From Priapulus caudatus (lineage: Eukaryota; Priapulida; Priapulimorpha; Priapulimorphida; Priapulidae), in NCBI RefSeq assembly GCF_000485595.1, contig NW_014577742.1, forward strand, positions 40,863 through 71,024: a stretch of 30,162 nt of DNA, given 5' to 3'. The notes below the pieces were generated by a model, which saw only the letters and a list, made by a program, of their open reading frames with translations, did no database searches and had not been told where the DNA came from. Within the stretch, counting starts at the first letter, position 1. Every line of letters begins with the position of its first letter. This document shows, in pieces, positions 9,001 to 21,000 of the stretch. The position numbers were made by a program, and so were the translations under genes.

Positions 9001-12000
9001 GATTTAAAACAGTCTCAGGTCTGAGCTGCTAGGACAGTCAGTACGGAGGGATCGAGGAATTGTCAAAAATCTGTCTGACCGTTTGCATCAGCAACAGCCT
9101 CTCAGTTCAAAGTGTTTTCGCTTGGCACTTGACGATAGAGCACGGACATTTCAGATACATGCTCAGCTGGCCATTTTGTGCGGAGGTTGTGATGCATGCA
9201 GTTCAATATAACTGAGGAACTGATTGCTCTGTGCCATGAAAAGACACTTGTACTGGTGGAAGGACGTTTTTCAGGAGGTGTGATTCAGCATGAAGAAAGC
9301 GAATCTGAATTATGACAAACTCGTTGCGAATTGCACAGTGGTGCCACCTGCATATGGTCGGGGAGCCAGAAGGATTCAAGGCCATGTTAAAGAAAGAGCT
9401 CCAAACCAGAAACATTCCCCAAACGTTGAGATGGTGACACACTGTTATCATACACCAAGATCTTTGTGCACGAAGGTCATTGGTTTCAGGAAATCATGCT
9501 AAAATATATCAACTGTTGATATTTCATCCGTCTCAGGCAGTGAACTCATCGCCAATTCAAAGAACTTCTGGAGAATTGGCCTGCGAATATACAAAACGTT
9601 CTGTATTTTCTCAAGCTTGAGATGCTGAGTAGAGCCGGCGCACTCTGAAACGGGTGTGGAGCTGACGAGAAGAAAGTGCACAGTCATGATCGAAAGGAAG
9701 GCCTCTAACTTGGATTCCCGACGAACAGTGGCTCTGCGACTTCTGCCTCATTTGGGCGACATACTGAAAGTTGAATCAGTTGAATGTGATCTATGCAGGG
9801 AAAGCAAAACTCGTTCACAATCTCTTTGGTGATATCAAGTCGTTTGAAACGCAAGCTGCTGCTTTGGAAAAGTCAATGGAGAACAATGTTTTCGATCATT
9901 TTCCCTTGTCTGAAAAGTCAGAAAGAATTGAGCCCAGAAGGAGGAAGATACTCCACTGAAATCGAAAACTCACAGCCAGAGTTTTCTCGCGTTTTTCAAA
10001 GAGCTTTCGTGCAAAACGAAAATGACTTAAGATCTTCTCAATTGCCTTTTTTCTTCAAGTTGATCCAGTGACGAGCTCCCACGAATCTGCAAGTTGAATT
10101 AATTGATCTGCAGAAAACCATGGATTTGAAGGCACAATTCTTGTCAAAAACACTAGTCGAGTTCTACAAGACTGTGTCTCTGATGAATCTTTTTGCAGAA
10201 CCTTCTTATCATGCAATGGAAAACAGTGACGCCCTGTTCGGCCAGATTATCTTGTGCGCCAATTCTTTTCCAAGTTGAAGTATCAAAAATCGTAAGACAG
10301 AAACTCTATTTCAGTATGAACATTGGAAAAACACGCTGAGAATCGCTTCCTCCGGAATGAACAGACAGATGCTGTATTATGAATCGAAGAAGCAGTTTCC
10401 ATCCTCATTGACAGCGAATTGTACATTATACCGTGAAATACAGTGATTGTTAGCCTGTCATGGGTGCGTTGTTTTAGGATTTTCAATAAATTGTGCTTTT
10501 TTTTTTTCGCTTTCTGGCCCCGAGCCGTTCAAAAAATATTTACATTTTGGCCCGCGAATGAAAAAGATTTCCCTGGCCTGAGATAGACTAGCAGGAGTGC
10601 AAACAGATCACATGCTGTGATAGTGAAAGGCGACACAGGTTAAGTTAGTACTCTGATGGGTACCATACAGCACCTTGATACTTTCTCTATAAACAAAGAT
10701 GAAGTGTTGCCTGTTGTTATAGAACTCTTTCCATTAATCATTAATGAGAGAATTCTTAAAACTAATTTAGAATATTAACATTCATACTCTCCCCATCTGC
10801 ATTTTATTTATGCAACAATGTGTTTGTGTAACACCCATGTACTACATTCAGAGTCAGGGGCCCGTTGTCAGAAACATCGTACACTAGCAATAGACTTTAC
10901 TAAAGTAGTGTAGTGTACAGTGTCCTGTCAGTACTGACTTATGTGACTATGAGTACTGTGATTCACTGATTGTGAAAACCGGGCGATTGAGCAAATTTGG
11001 TTTCCCGGCCGGCACTGTCATAGTCCGTAAAAACGAGACAATTCTTGCGTTTCGATGACGTATGGTGACCCTGACTGCACTACTCTGTAGTTGAAACGTC
11101 TTGTGGAATACCACGTTGTCACACCAGTCACCACCACTAGGCACTTGAAGCGTTTCAATAAAATTTATAATGCTAACAAGAGCCGCACAGATCTGGGCTC
11201 ATCTGGGGTCTGTGGCTCGGTTCCATGAACGTACAATTTCAGTCGTGCGTAGTGAACATTTTAGGCGCAGATATGCAGATACGCAGTTGCGTTACCACAT
11301 CTTGTTAGACACGCTCACTATCTCCCCCCATGCGATTTTGGTTTATTTTATTAAATGCATACTGCCTTTCACTTCGAATTTGCTGTCATAGATCACAGCT
11401 ATCTATTGTATCTATCTATAAAAAGATTTCAAATATGAGCATGGGATCTCCAAAGTTTAATTTAGAGGGCGGGTCCTTCTCTCCCCACCTCCTCCCCACT
11501 GCGTCCCACCTCCCCCCGCTTCACTTTTCTTGCCTTCACTTCCCCCCTTACTCCATCTCCTCTCCCCTGCCTTCGACCTCCTCCCCCTGCCTCCCACCTC
11601 GCATCCCCTTGCCCACAACATCCTCGCACGACCTAATTGTACCCCGTTTCCGCTCGCATTACACACCGTTAGTCACCGTTTTCCTGCTCCTCCGGTCTCA
11701 ATTTATACTCTCTCTCTCTTATTCTTAATTTCTCTCTCTTCTTAATTATTATAAAAAAAATTTAACCCAGCCGATGATGCCTTTTACTCGGCGCCCTCAA
11801 TAATGCTTTCTTCCTATGCCCGCTGAGTGTAACAGTCATAGAATCATAAATAATAGTGTCTCTAATATTGCTATGGTAGAGCTTATTGTTCGCACAACGG
11901 GTAAATGGATACCGCCACGGCTCATAGCTACATAGATATTGTTAAGATTCAAGATGAAAGTAAATTTATATATTATATGTGTACTATATTATTTATTCGT

Positions 12001-15000
12001 TTAAACAAGTTACTGAGAATAAAATCTAATTTAAACTAGGCCTTAGTTTGCCGAGGATGGCCGCGTGCAAGTGTAATCAATAATCAAAGATGGGCATCAG
12101 TTCCTGGAAATCCTACAGTAGGACAGGCAAAATCAAGTAAGTATAATTCAGGACCAAGCGGATAATTTTGCTCAGCTGTGAAGTTGGCAGGTTGGCAGGC
12201 AACAATTATTTGATTAGAAGCGTGCCAGCCCATGGGCTTGCCTGATGTTTTGCCTTCATGCGAGCATTCACTGATTCATGCATTCAGCCTTCAGCCGCCC
12301 AGGGCAGGGTGCTATAGACAGACTTCTTTAGAAATCATATGATTTAAGGAGCGTAAACCTTGTTCAACAAACATGTGCCGTTGCAAATTAAACTGATTGA
12401 ACTGTAGCCTTCACATTGACACAGGTATGGGCCCTTAATATTAGCAAAAAGCAGTTCAGTCCTTTGTTAACAGTCAACAATCAATGTTTAACCTCCTCTT
12501 GAGGGTCAAAAGGTTTATCGACACTTCTCTTCGCATGTCGATGGAGCTAATACAATACGAAATTCTATTTTACTCCAAAGTCTTAATGTTTCTATACTTC
12601 TTTCATCTATTATTGCCAACGAATTTCCTTGCAATGCTGTCCAATGCTCATCTGCCAACAAACGCTGGTCGACCGCTGAACACCGACACATAATATATAG
12701 CAGGTAGGGAAAGCGTGCTGGCCACAAATTTTGCTCGACGACTGCGCTTTATTTCAACACGAATACAACCCAAATATTCCCCATTCTATCATTCTGTTTG
12801 CTATTTGAAGCAACAGTGCTTCACTTTGTTATAAAAACATACTGTCTGTGTTCGTAACGAGCTGTGTCACGCGAAATCACACAAAGCCTGACGAAATTCT
12901 CGCGTTCGGCTTCCGTTGCGCAGTTTATGTAAATGGCTGCAAGTACAGGGCTATAGGCGGTAGGGGTGCAACGAATCACCAACTTCACCGGTTCGGTTCG
13001 GTTTTCGGTTTTCACATTTCGGTTCGGTCTATTTGCGGTCGAATATTTGCGATCAATTACAAATTCTACTAGACACCAACAGCCAGAAGTGCAAATTTAA
13101 TAATCAGACTGGTTTATAAATATTATAAATAATAATGTCACTAAAATTCTTTGAAGCAACAACTTAATATACAATACCCAAATGTTTAGCGGCAAATTCA
13201 ACAAAACNNNNNNNNNNNNNNNNNNNNNNNNNCGTGCAAGTAACTAAATCAAATCGAAAGAGCCGACTACGCTATGTTTGGTAACATATGTTGTTTGGCT
13301 AAGGACTCAACATGAACTGCGCCCAACGAGCAATACTGTTATTATTTCACCAACTTATTGTCAACCCCAGGTGTTTTCTGAGAGAGTGAAATTACACCTT
13401 TCAAAAGTTTAACTTGGACCACGTTTCTATCGGAGTGTTGCAACTTTGGAATGATTTAGTGGGCAAATCCAAGACTCAAATTGCGAAAAATTCATCCATT
13501 CTGATACTCATGGATGGAGTCACTGGCCGCTGGGCCGCTGCCGCGACCAGGCTGTGCGAGCGGATTGTCTATACCTAGCCTATGCAATACCGTTTCTTGG
13601 AGCTACTGGGCCGCATGCCAGTGCCCTTGCCTTGCCACGAGAAGAGTGGATTTTCACGCGCAAATGCTAACCAGTAATTTTACAGATTCACAAAGAACAG
13701 CGGGGATTAGTTGCAAAGAAGCAAAAAACTGGAGGCTGCATCTGTTAAAACGCTACATATGTAACTCTCCGGCCCGGCCGCTCGAGTGTATATTAGTTTT
13801 AAAAGCAGAAACTGGCAGGCTGGCACTCTGTTAATGGTACCATACATATTAAAACGCTACCTATGTAACTTAGTGTACAACCCACTGACTTAAGTATAAC
13901 TGCCCAGCAGGCGAAACCCGCGTAGACTAAGACTTAAGGAGTAAGACTAGCTCTAGTAACTATGCTAGTGGCTATAGCCAGTGGCAACTGTACGCGGGCT
14001 ATATACTAGTTACTAGAGCTAGAGTAAGACTAAAATTAAGTTACGACGTTATTATACAGTACACAATTCTTCTTAACATTTTATTATTATTATTATCTTT
14101 ATCTCCCAACCTTTAATGTAAAAATTACAAGCTTGATTTTCCCTTGAAGCTCATGCCTAGTGTAGTCGCTGCGTAAGTTCTGTTGCCAGACGACTGTGGC
14201 CTTAGCTTGCGTGCTATGTGCGCGCTGTATTTGTGTGACTTAAACTTACCGAATCGATAATAAAATGAGAGTAGACTGATGTAGATTACAAAGCTGTCGT
14301 TTCACCGTATATTATATACTCACTAAACACAGTACAAATCACAACAGGTCTAAACTAAAGATTGCGCACTAACACACTAAAACTAGCTACAGAACGAGCG
14401 GTGAAGACGCAGAGCCCGTTTCTATCCGTGCGAGCTCGTCTTATACTTCCACCTCCCTTCGTAACGAAGCCGCTTGAAACCACCCCAATTTGTACAGGAA
14501 ATTCAAATATTTGACTTCAGTAAAAGTAACCAAATAGGCAAATACGTCCAATAGTCCATCTCAGTGTCTTTGTACTTCATTGATTAGGTGTAAGAAACAC
14601 AATCCCAATTATTTTGCAGACAAAATGAACGCGTTGACCTTCTCGTGGCATGTAGCAAGTGGTCTATCAATGTTATCTGCTCGCTGATTGGCCGAGAGTT
14701 TACGACCAGCCAATCGCAGTGCGCGTATCTCAAAAGCGTATATATCGAGTATATATAAAATGTGGAACCGAAACCGAGCCGAAAACGGCACGACGGTTCG
14801 AATATCCGAATGGTGGCGCAAAAACCGCGGTTTTCGGTTAACCGCGGTTAACCGTTACACCACTAATAGGCGGCGCACTGCATTTTGGAAAACTACCACG
14901 CTGCTTTCCAACTCCCGTACGAGCCTCGTCAGAGCCGCCAGTGGAGCATTGCAAAAACGTTGCAGCGCAAAAATGAGGTCACGAAGAGCGCCGGTGGGTG

Positions 15001-18000
15001 TTTCCTGATTCTGACAGCCATTTACATAAACTGCGCAATGGGAGCGAACGCGAGAATTTCTTCAGGCTTTGTGTGATTTCGCGTGACACAGTTCGGTTAC
15101 AAACACAGACAGTATGTTTTTATAACAAGTGAACACTGTCCTTCAAATAGAAACAAAGATGGAGTAGAATAGTGGAATATTTGTGTTGTATTCATGTGAA
15201 ATCCAGAGAGACCAGGTACAAGATGGCGTTGCGCAAAAGATGCGTTGTTCCCCGACCGCAGAGAGCGGTTAAGCCGCGCACTTCCGCGGGACTGGGCGCA
15301 CGCGACCGCGGTGTCTCGCGACCTCGGTGTGTCGCAGCATCTCGCTGCCCGCTCTACGAATTCGCGCGCCGAAGGAGGGCGGGCGCGCGAATCCGTATAG
15401 CGGGAAGCGTAACATCGCGCAGTTTTCGTCACACACCGGCTCGGCTATGGCGGCCTTCGGTGGGGGCATTTGCTGCTGCTGCTGCTGCAGAGCCGCGCTG
15501 CGCGGCAGGGGCGAGTTTTTGTTGCTGTTGCTGTTTTCGAGTATCTACTTAGCTACGTGTAAAAACTGGCACAGCCACGCCACCCCGTGCTCGCAGTATT
15601 CGCCCGCCACGCCAGCGCAGGTGCTCGCACGACGTGCCGTCGCCACGGGCAGCGCGGGGTCAACAGGTTGGTAAAACCTCGCACGTACGCAGTCAGGCGC
15701 CGGCACGGCGGGAGCGCGTTTGAAGATAGCATCTAGGCCGCGCCACCCCACGTGGAGCGCCGTACGACACTTCGTAAAAAGCTCTGTGATAGACATAACG
15801 CTATACTCGGCACTAGTGCCCACGTACTATTTTAATTGCAATTTACATTGAAAACAATAAAATACATAAGAAATTGTAAAAAAAACTATTTTAATATGAA
15901 ATATATAATACTGTTTACCCAAGTCATCTTCTTAGATACCTGTCTAATAAATATCCTTTAAGTTAAAGCTGCTATTTGTTGCTTAAATCACATTAAGTGA
16001 AAAAAATGTATGAAATTGAAAAAATTTGCATTAATTATATTTGAGCAAGAATTGTGGGTAAGTGTGCATGTTGCGCGAGTGGGATAAGTTGGAATAGTGA
16101 TTGGCATCATATTAGCTACACTTTAAACAATGTTTCATGTTCTGCCAAGGAGGGGACCACAAAAGTCAATATTTGAATGCATTTGTAGTGTACGGCCTAT
16201 AGTCTAAAAGGCATGACTGTTGAACAACGGTGGAATGCAGCAAAACAGAATCGCTTGCGTTTTCGTTGCTTAGGCATAGACCATCGTGGAGCGGTATGTC
16301 GAAATAGCCGTGTTTGTGGTGTCAGTGGCTGCGAAAAAAAAAACATAATAGTCTGCTGCATGGAAGTGAAAACAACTCAGCTGTCGGCTGTCTAAACCCA
16401 AGTGCGGCAGAGTGGCTGAGAGGTAGTTCCTACAATAACCCAGCGCAATCTCGTACACACACTGTGTCATCAACTCATACCGCATCGTCGGGGAACGTTA
16501 TTGCGTTATGTACAATTCCAGTAATCTTAAACAACGGGGCTCGGCAGCTCAGGGTAAATGCCTTACTTGATGAAGGATCTACCTATAGCTATATAAATGA
16601 AGCGGTTGCGGCCCAGCCAACCTTGTAACCTAAACGTGGCTGTCATGGGTGGAGCAAGGAGAGTATACGACACAACGTGCGCGTCGGTCGAAATTCTTCG
16701 CACTTCGGATAGTGAGAAATGTGGTGAAATCAGTGCACATACGGTTAAAGATGTCACTGGAGATCTGACAGTCATCGACTGGAATAGATTAGCTGGTAAC
16801 TGGCCACACCGGAATAGAATTTCCAAAGATCGGTAGCCGCGCAAAGATGGACTTACTTATCGGAGCCAATGCAGCCAACCTTCATTGTTCTATTCACGAA
16901 ATTGTCGGTCGACCAGGGGAGCCCATCGCTCGTCTTACACTCCTGGGATGGATGTGCATTGGTCCAACAGGTGTCGCACAGACACTTAGGCCTCGAAGTC
17001 TATTCTCACATTCACATTTCGTTAACAGTAATAAAACTGCCGATGACTGTGAGTTGAGTTCGCTTATCAGACAGATGTGGGACATAGAAAAAGTTGGCAT
17101 AACTCCAGACGCGGAGATGAACCCTGATGAAAGGAGCATCCTCGCCATGACAGATAAAACCCGGGAATTCACGAATGGGAGATATCAGGTGTCAGTTCCT
17201 TGGCGGGAGAACGAGCCTGATCTTGTCAGCAACAAGGAAGCAGCTATGTCACGCCTCGTATCTTTGGAGAGGTCATTGAAACGGCGGCCACAGGTGGCAG
17301 AAGAATATCGAAGAGTTATTGGAAACCAAATACAACAAGGTTATGTTAAACCAGTACCAGCTGAGGAGCAGAACTTGGATAAGTGTTGGTTTCTTCCCCA
17401 CTTTCCAGTAGTGCGCATGGATAGATCGACAACGAAAGTGAGAGTAGTGATGGATGCGGCAGCCAAGAACAACGGCAAATCACTGAATGATTGCATACAC
17501 TCTTGTCCCAAGCTCCACCGTGAAATAATTGATGTCCTCATGCGCTTCTGTCGGAATCCAATCGCCATAGTAGGTGACATCACAGAAATGTTTCTGCAAA
17601 TCGAGTTGGCACCAATGGATAGAAAGTATCATCGGTTCCTCTGGCGTGATAACGAGAATGAACCAGTCCAGGAATATGAGTATCAACGGCTAGTGTTTGG
17701 CAATAGTGCGTCCCCATATCTCTCGCAGGACGTAATTAGACATCATGCTAAAACACATGCAGATTCCCATCCTGATGCAGCAGAATCTGTGTTGCGCTCT
17801 TAGTCTACATATGTTGATGACGTAATGGACAGTGTTAGTTCTGAGCAATTCGGCGTCGAGTTGCGGTGTGAAATAACTGACCTACTCGGAACAGCTGGAT
17901 TCGTCATAAGAAAATAGATGTCCAACAGTATAAACGTGCCGGAAAACGAGCGGCCCTTAAACATTGAATTAGACTCGAACGATTTACCAGCGATAAAAAC

Positions 18001-21000
18001 GCTGGGCTTGATATGGGATGCAAGTCGTGATGTGTTCACATTCAAAGTGGAAACCCCACCATCGGAAATAAGAGCAACAAAACGAAACGTGTTTCAAAGA
18101 TCAGCAACGCTCTATGACCCACTAAATTTTTTGGCACCGTTTACGATTCGTGCAAGAATTTACATGCAGCAAACATGGGTCAAGGGCATAGAGTGGGACG
18201 AACTTCTTCCGCTAGAGTTATCGCGAGAATGAAGAAACTGGTTCAGTGAACTTCACAAGCTTACGATCATAAAAGTGACGCGATGTTTGTCACTACACAA
18301 CGGACGTATCGTCAGGAAAATGCTTCATACGTTCGTGGATGCAGCGATGTGCGCATATGCCGCAGCCATTTACTTACGGTGCGAGTACGAAGAGGGACAA
18401 ATCTCGGTTGCCTTAGTTGCATCCAAAGTTAGAGTAGCGCCACTTAAGTCACTGTCGATTCCAAGGCTAGAATTATCAGGAGCACTGATTGGTCTTCGTT
18501 TGGCACAGCGTGTGTGTGCTACACTAAAGATAGCAAACTACGAAACCATTTACTGGTCAGATAGTTTGAATGTACTCTATTGGATTCGGGGCGAGTCGCG
18601 TCGTTACAAGCCATTTGTTGCACACCGGGTTGGCGAGATCCATGAATGTTTGTCACTATAACAGTGGCATTATGTGCCTACAAAGTTGAATAGTGCAGAC
18701 TTGGCCACCAGTGGATTAACTGTAGCTGAGTTGATGGAGTGACCTGTGGTGGAATGGTCCGTCGTACTTGGCCCAGGCTCCTTCAAACTGGCCTGAAAAT
18801 CGTCCTGAACAGCCAGTAGACAAGGCCTATGAAGTGCGTCAATCGTTAGTAACGGTCAAGCAACCAGAAAGTGTTGACCTTGGTCGTATCGCTCCGTCCA
18901 GATTCTCTTCGTGGTTGAGATTAAGACGGATAACAGCCTGGATATATCGTTTCATTGAGAATGCTCGAAAAAGGCCAAGCAATAGAATCCTTATTCTATT
19001 CCAGAAATGCAGCATGCAGAGTTAGTATGGGTCAAGCATGCACAGGAAGAAGCACGTACTCGAGGGAAATTGGCGATTTGAGTCGTGGACGCACGGTGAA
19101 TCGACCAAGCTCAATACTGAGGCTGAATCCGCGATTAGACAGCAACGGTGTGGTGAGAATGTACGGTCGACTAGAGAATGCACACCACCTGCCATGTGAG
19201 ACGCGGTTTCCGGTGATTCTGCCACGCAAGCATGATGTGACTCGCCTTATAGTCACAAATGCACACTCACAGAATGACCACGAGGCAGGTGTTTTACATA
19301 CACTAGCAAACCTACGTGGCAAATACTGGATCATACATGGGAGGGAAGCAGTAAAAGAAGTCGACCACCAATGTCTATGGTGTAGACGTCGGAGGTGCAA
19401 AGCAGCTTTTTTTTTCAGGAGTTGACTTTGCCAGGCCCTACCTGACCAAACAAGGACGAGGATGTGTACGTGCAAAACGCTACATATGCCTATTCATGTG
19501 TCTCGCATGTAGAGCAGTACACATTGAACTAGCCTGGAGCCTGGATACCGACTCTTTCCTCACAGCATGCTCTCGGTTCACTAACAGGCGAGGCAAGCCA
19601 ATCCAGATGCAATCAGATAACGGAACAAATTTTGTGGGAGCTGATAACGAGCTAAATGGACTAGTACTAGTAGCCACCCTAGACCAGAATAAAATGACAA
19701 ACACCATGACAAACCAAGGAATGGTGTGGAGGTTTAATCTGCCCAAATCCCCACACTTTGGAGGCGTGTTCGAATCGATGATCAAGTCTGCGAAGCGCAC
19801 CCTATCTGCGGTGTTAGGAAATGCCGACATCACTGATGAAGAGTTTTTGTCTGCCTTGGTGTGTGTTGAGGGTCTTCTCAATTCGCGACCCCTCACTTAC
19901 CAGGGTGCCGATCCTGACGATGAACCGATCCTCACACCCAATCACTTTCTGATTGGTCAGATGAGTGGGCAACTGGCTCCGTACTCCCCTCTAATACCCT
20001 CTGAACATGTAACAAGATCACCTATAGTGATATCACATTGTCACAATATTTAGTATAGTAGTTATAGTAGCATAACAACCTATAGTAGTTAGGTGGTACG
20101 TAGATAGCTGCTGAACTAATGTAATTACCTTTGACGTCAATCAGCATAGATTTGTCCAATGCTTCGCCATTCACTGGGTCTGTGCCATTGTCTGCTACAT
20201 ACTTCTCTATCAAACGTCTCTCAAATATGCTTCCTGACACAGGAGAAATGACTGGGTTCTCTGGAACTTCATTTGAAACTGAAAGGAAAATTAAATATCA
20301 ATAGTACAACTACAACTATGTTTGTACATTTATGTTAGAATCCCGACTGTCGTACAGATAGACTATGCAGGAGTGCAAACAGATCACATGCTGTGATAGT
20401 GAAAGGCGACACAGGTTAAGTTAGTACTCTGATGGGTACCATACAGCACCTTGATACTTTCTCCTATAAACAAAGATTGAAGTGTTGCCTGTTGGTTATA
20501 GAACTCTTCCATTAATCATTAATGAGAGAATTCTTAAAACTAATTTAGAATATTAACATTCATACTCTCCCCATCTGCATTTTTATTATGCAACAATGTG
20601 TTTGTGGTAACACCATGTACTACATTCAGGAGTCAGGGGCCCGTTGTCAGAAACATCGTACACTAGCAAGTAGACTTTACTAAAGTAGTGTAGTGTACAG
20701 TGTCCCTGTCAGTACTGACTTAGTGACTACTGAGTACTGTGATTCACTGATTGTGAAAACCGGGGCGATTGAGCAAATTTGTGTTTCCCGGCCGGCACTG
20801 GTCATAGTCGTAAAAACGAGACAATTCTTGCGTTTCGATGACGTATGGTGACCCTGACTGCACTACTCTGTAGTGAAACGTTGTGGAATCACGACGTTGT
20901 GCACACCAGTCACCACACAGGCACTTGAAGCGTTTCAATAAAATATAATGCTAAACAAGAGCCGCACAGCATCTGGGCTCATCTGGGGTCTGTTGCTACG

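Larger units (their letters stand above)
12753..15202. mobile_element. Fold-back element with about 190 bp inverted arms, split by a hAT-type MITE
   Basis: The left arm (about 12753-12948) and right arm (about 15012-15202) are inverse copies at roughly 80-85% identity, sharing ACGCGAAATCACACAAAGCC, GCGCAGTTTATGTAAATGGC and TTATAAAAACATACTGTCTG. Without the hAT MITE (12961-14865) and its extra target copy the element would be about 540 bp. The outer ends are not precisely defined. Confidence 0.8.
7785..16206. mobile_element. 8.4 kb inverted-repeat-bounded insertion within BEL gag, 3-bp target duplication
   Basis: The left end TAGACTATAGGCCGT (7785) and right end ACGGCCTATAGTCTA (ending 16206) are perfect inverses. 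The similarity continues inward for about 65 bases, including GATCCCCTCC then GGCAGAACATGAAA on the left and its inverse on the right. AAA flanks both ends (7782-7784 and 16207-16209). Removing the insertion and one AAA restores an in-frame gag reading across the junction, which independently fixes the borders. No transposase of its own was recognised in the 2.6 kb not explained by nested elements, so I leave the superfamily open. Confidence 0.85.
6325..20020 (+). mobile_element. Degenerate BEL/Pao retrotransposon inserted antisense in Prp19 intron 2
   Basis: Order on the plus strand is LTR-like region, gag (with the DUF1759-type domain and zinc knuckles), aspartic protease, reverse transcriptase, RNase H, integrase and the start of the C-terminal DUF5641-type domain. 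That order and the YVDD catalytic box identify BEL/Pao. The frame is broken by several stop codons and shifts. No second LTR is found before Prp19 exon 2, so the 3' end is lost, close to 20020. An 8.4 kb insertion splits gag between 7784 and 16210. It is antisense to the host gene, the orientation usually tolerated in introns because its polyadenylation and splice signals are not read. Confidence 0.9.

Noticed and set aside
11457-11745. Pro/Ser/Leu-rich plus-strand and Gly/Arg-rich minus-strand open frames
   Set aside because: They translate the polypyrimidine tract and have no sequence features of a protein family.
13776-13786. GGCCGCTCGAG as cloning-vector contamination
   Set aside because: Only 11 bases match a polylinker-like string, and the flanks are ordinary genomic AT-rich sequence inside the MITE.
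15172-15674. Overlapping Arg/Cys/Ala-rich open frames on both strands as genes
   Set aside because: They are caused by CpG-rich composition and CTG repeats, show no domain, and lie within a transposon insertion.
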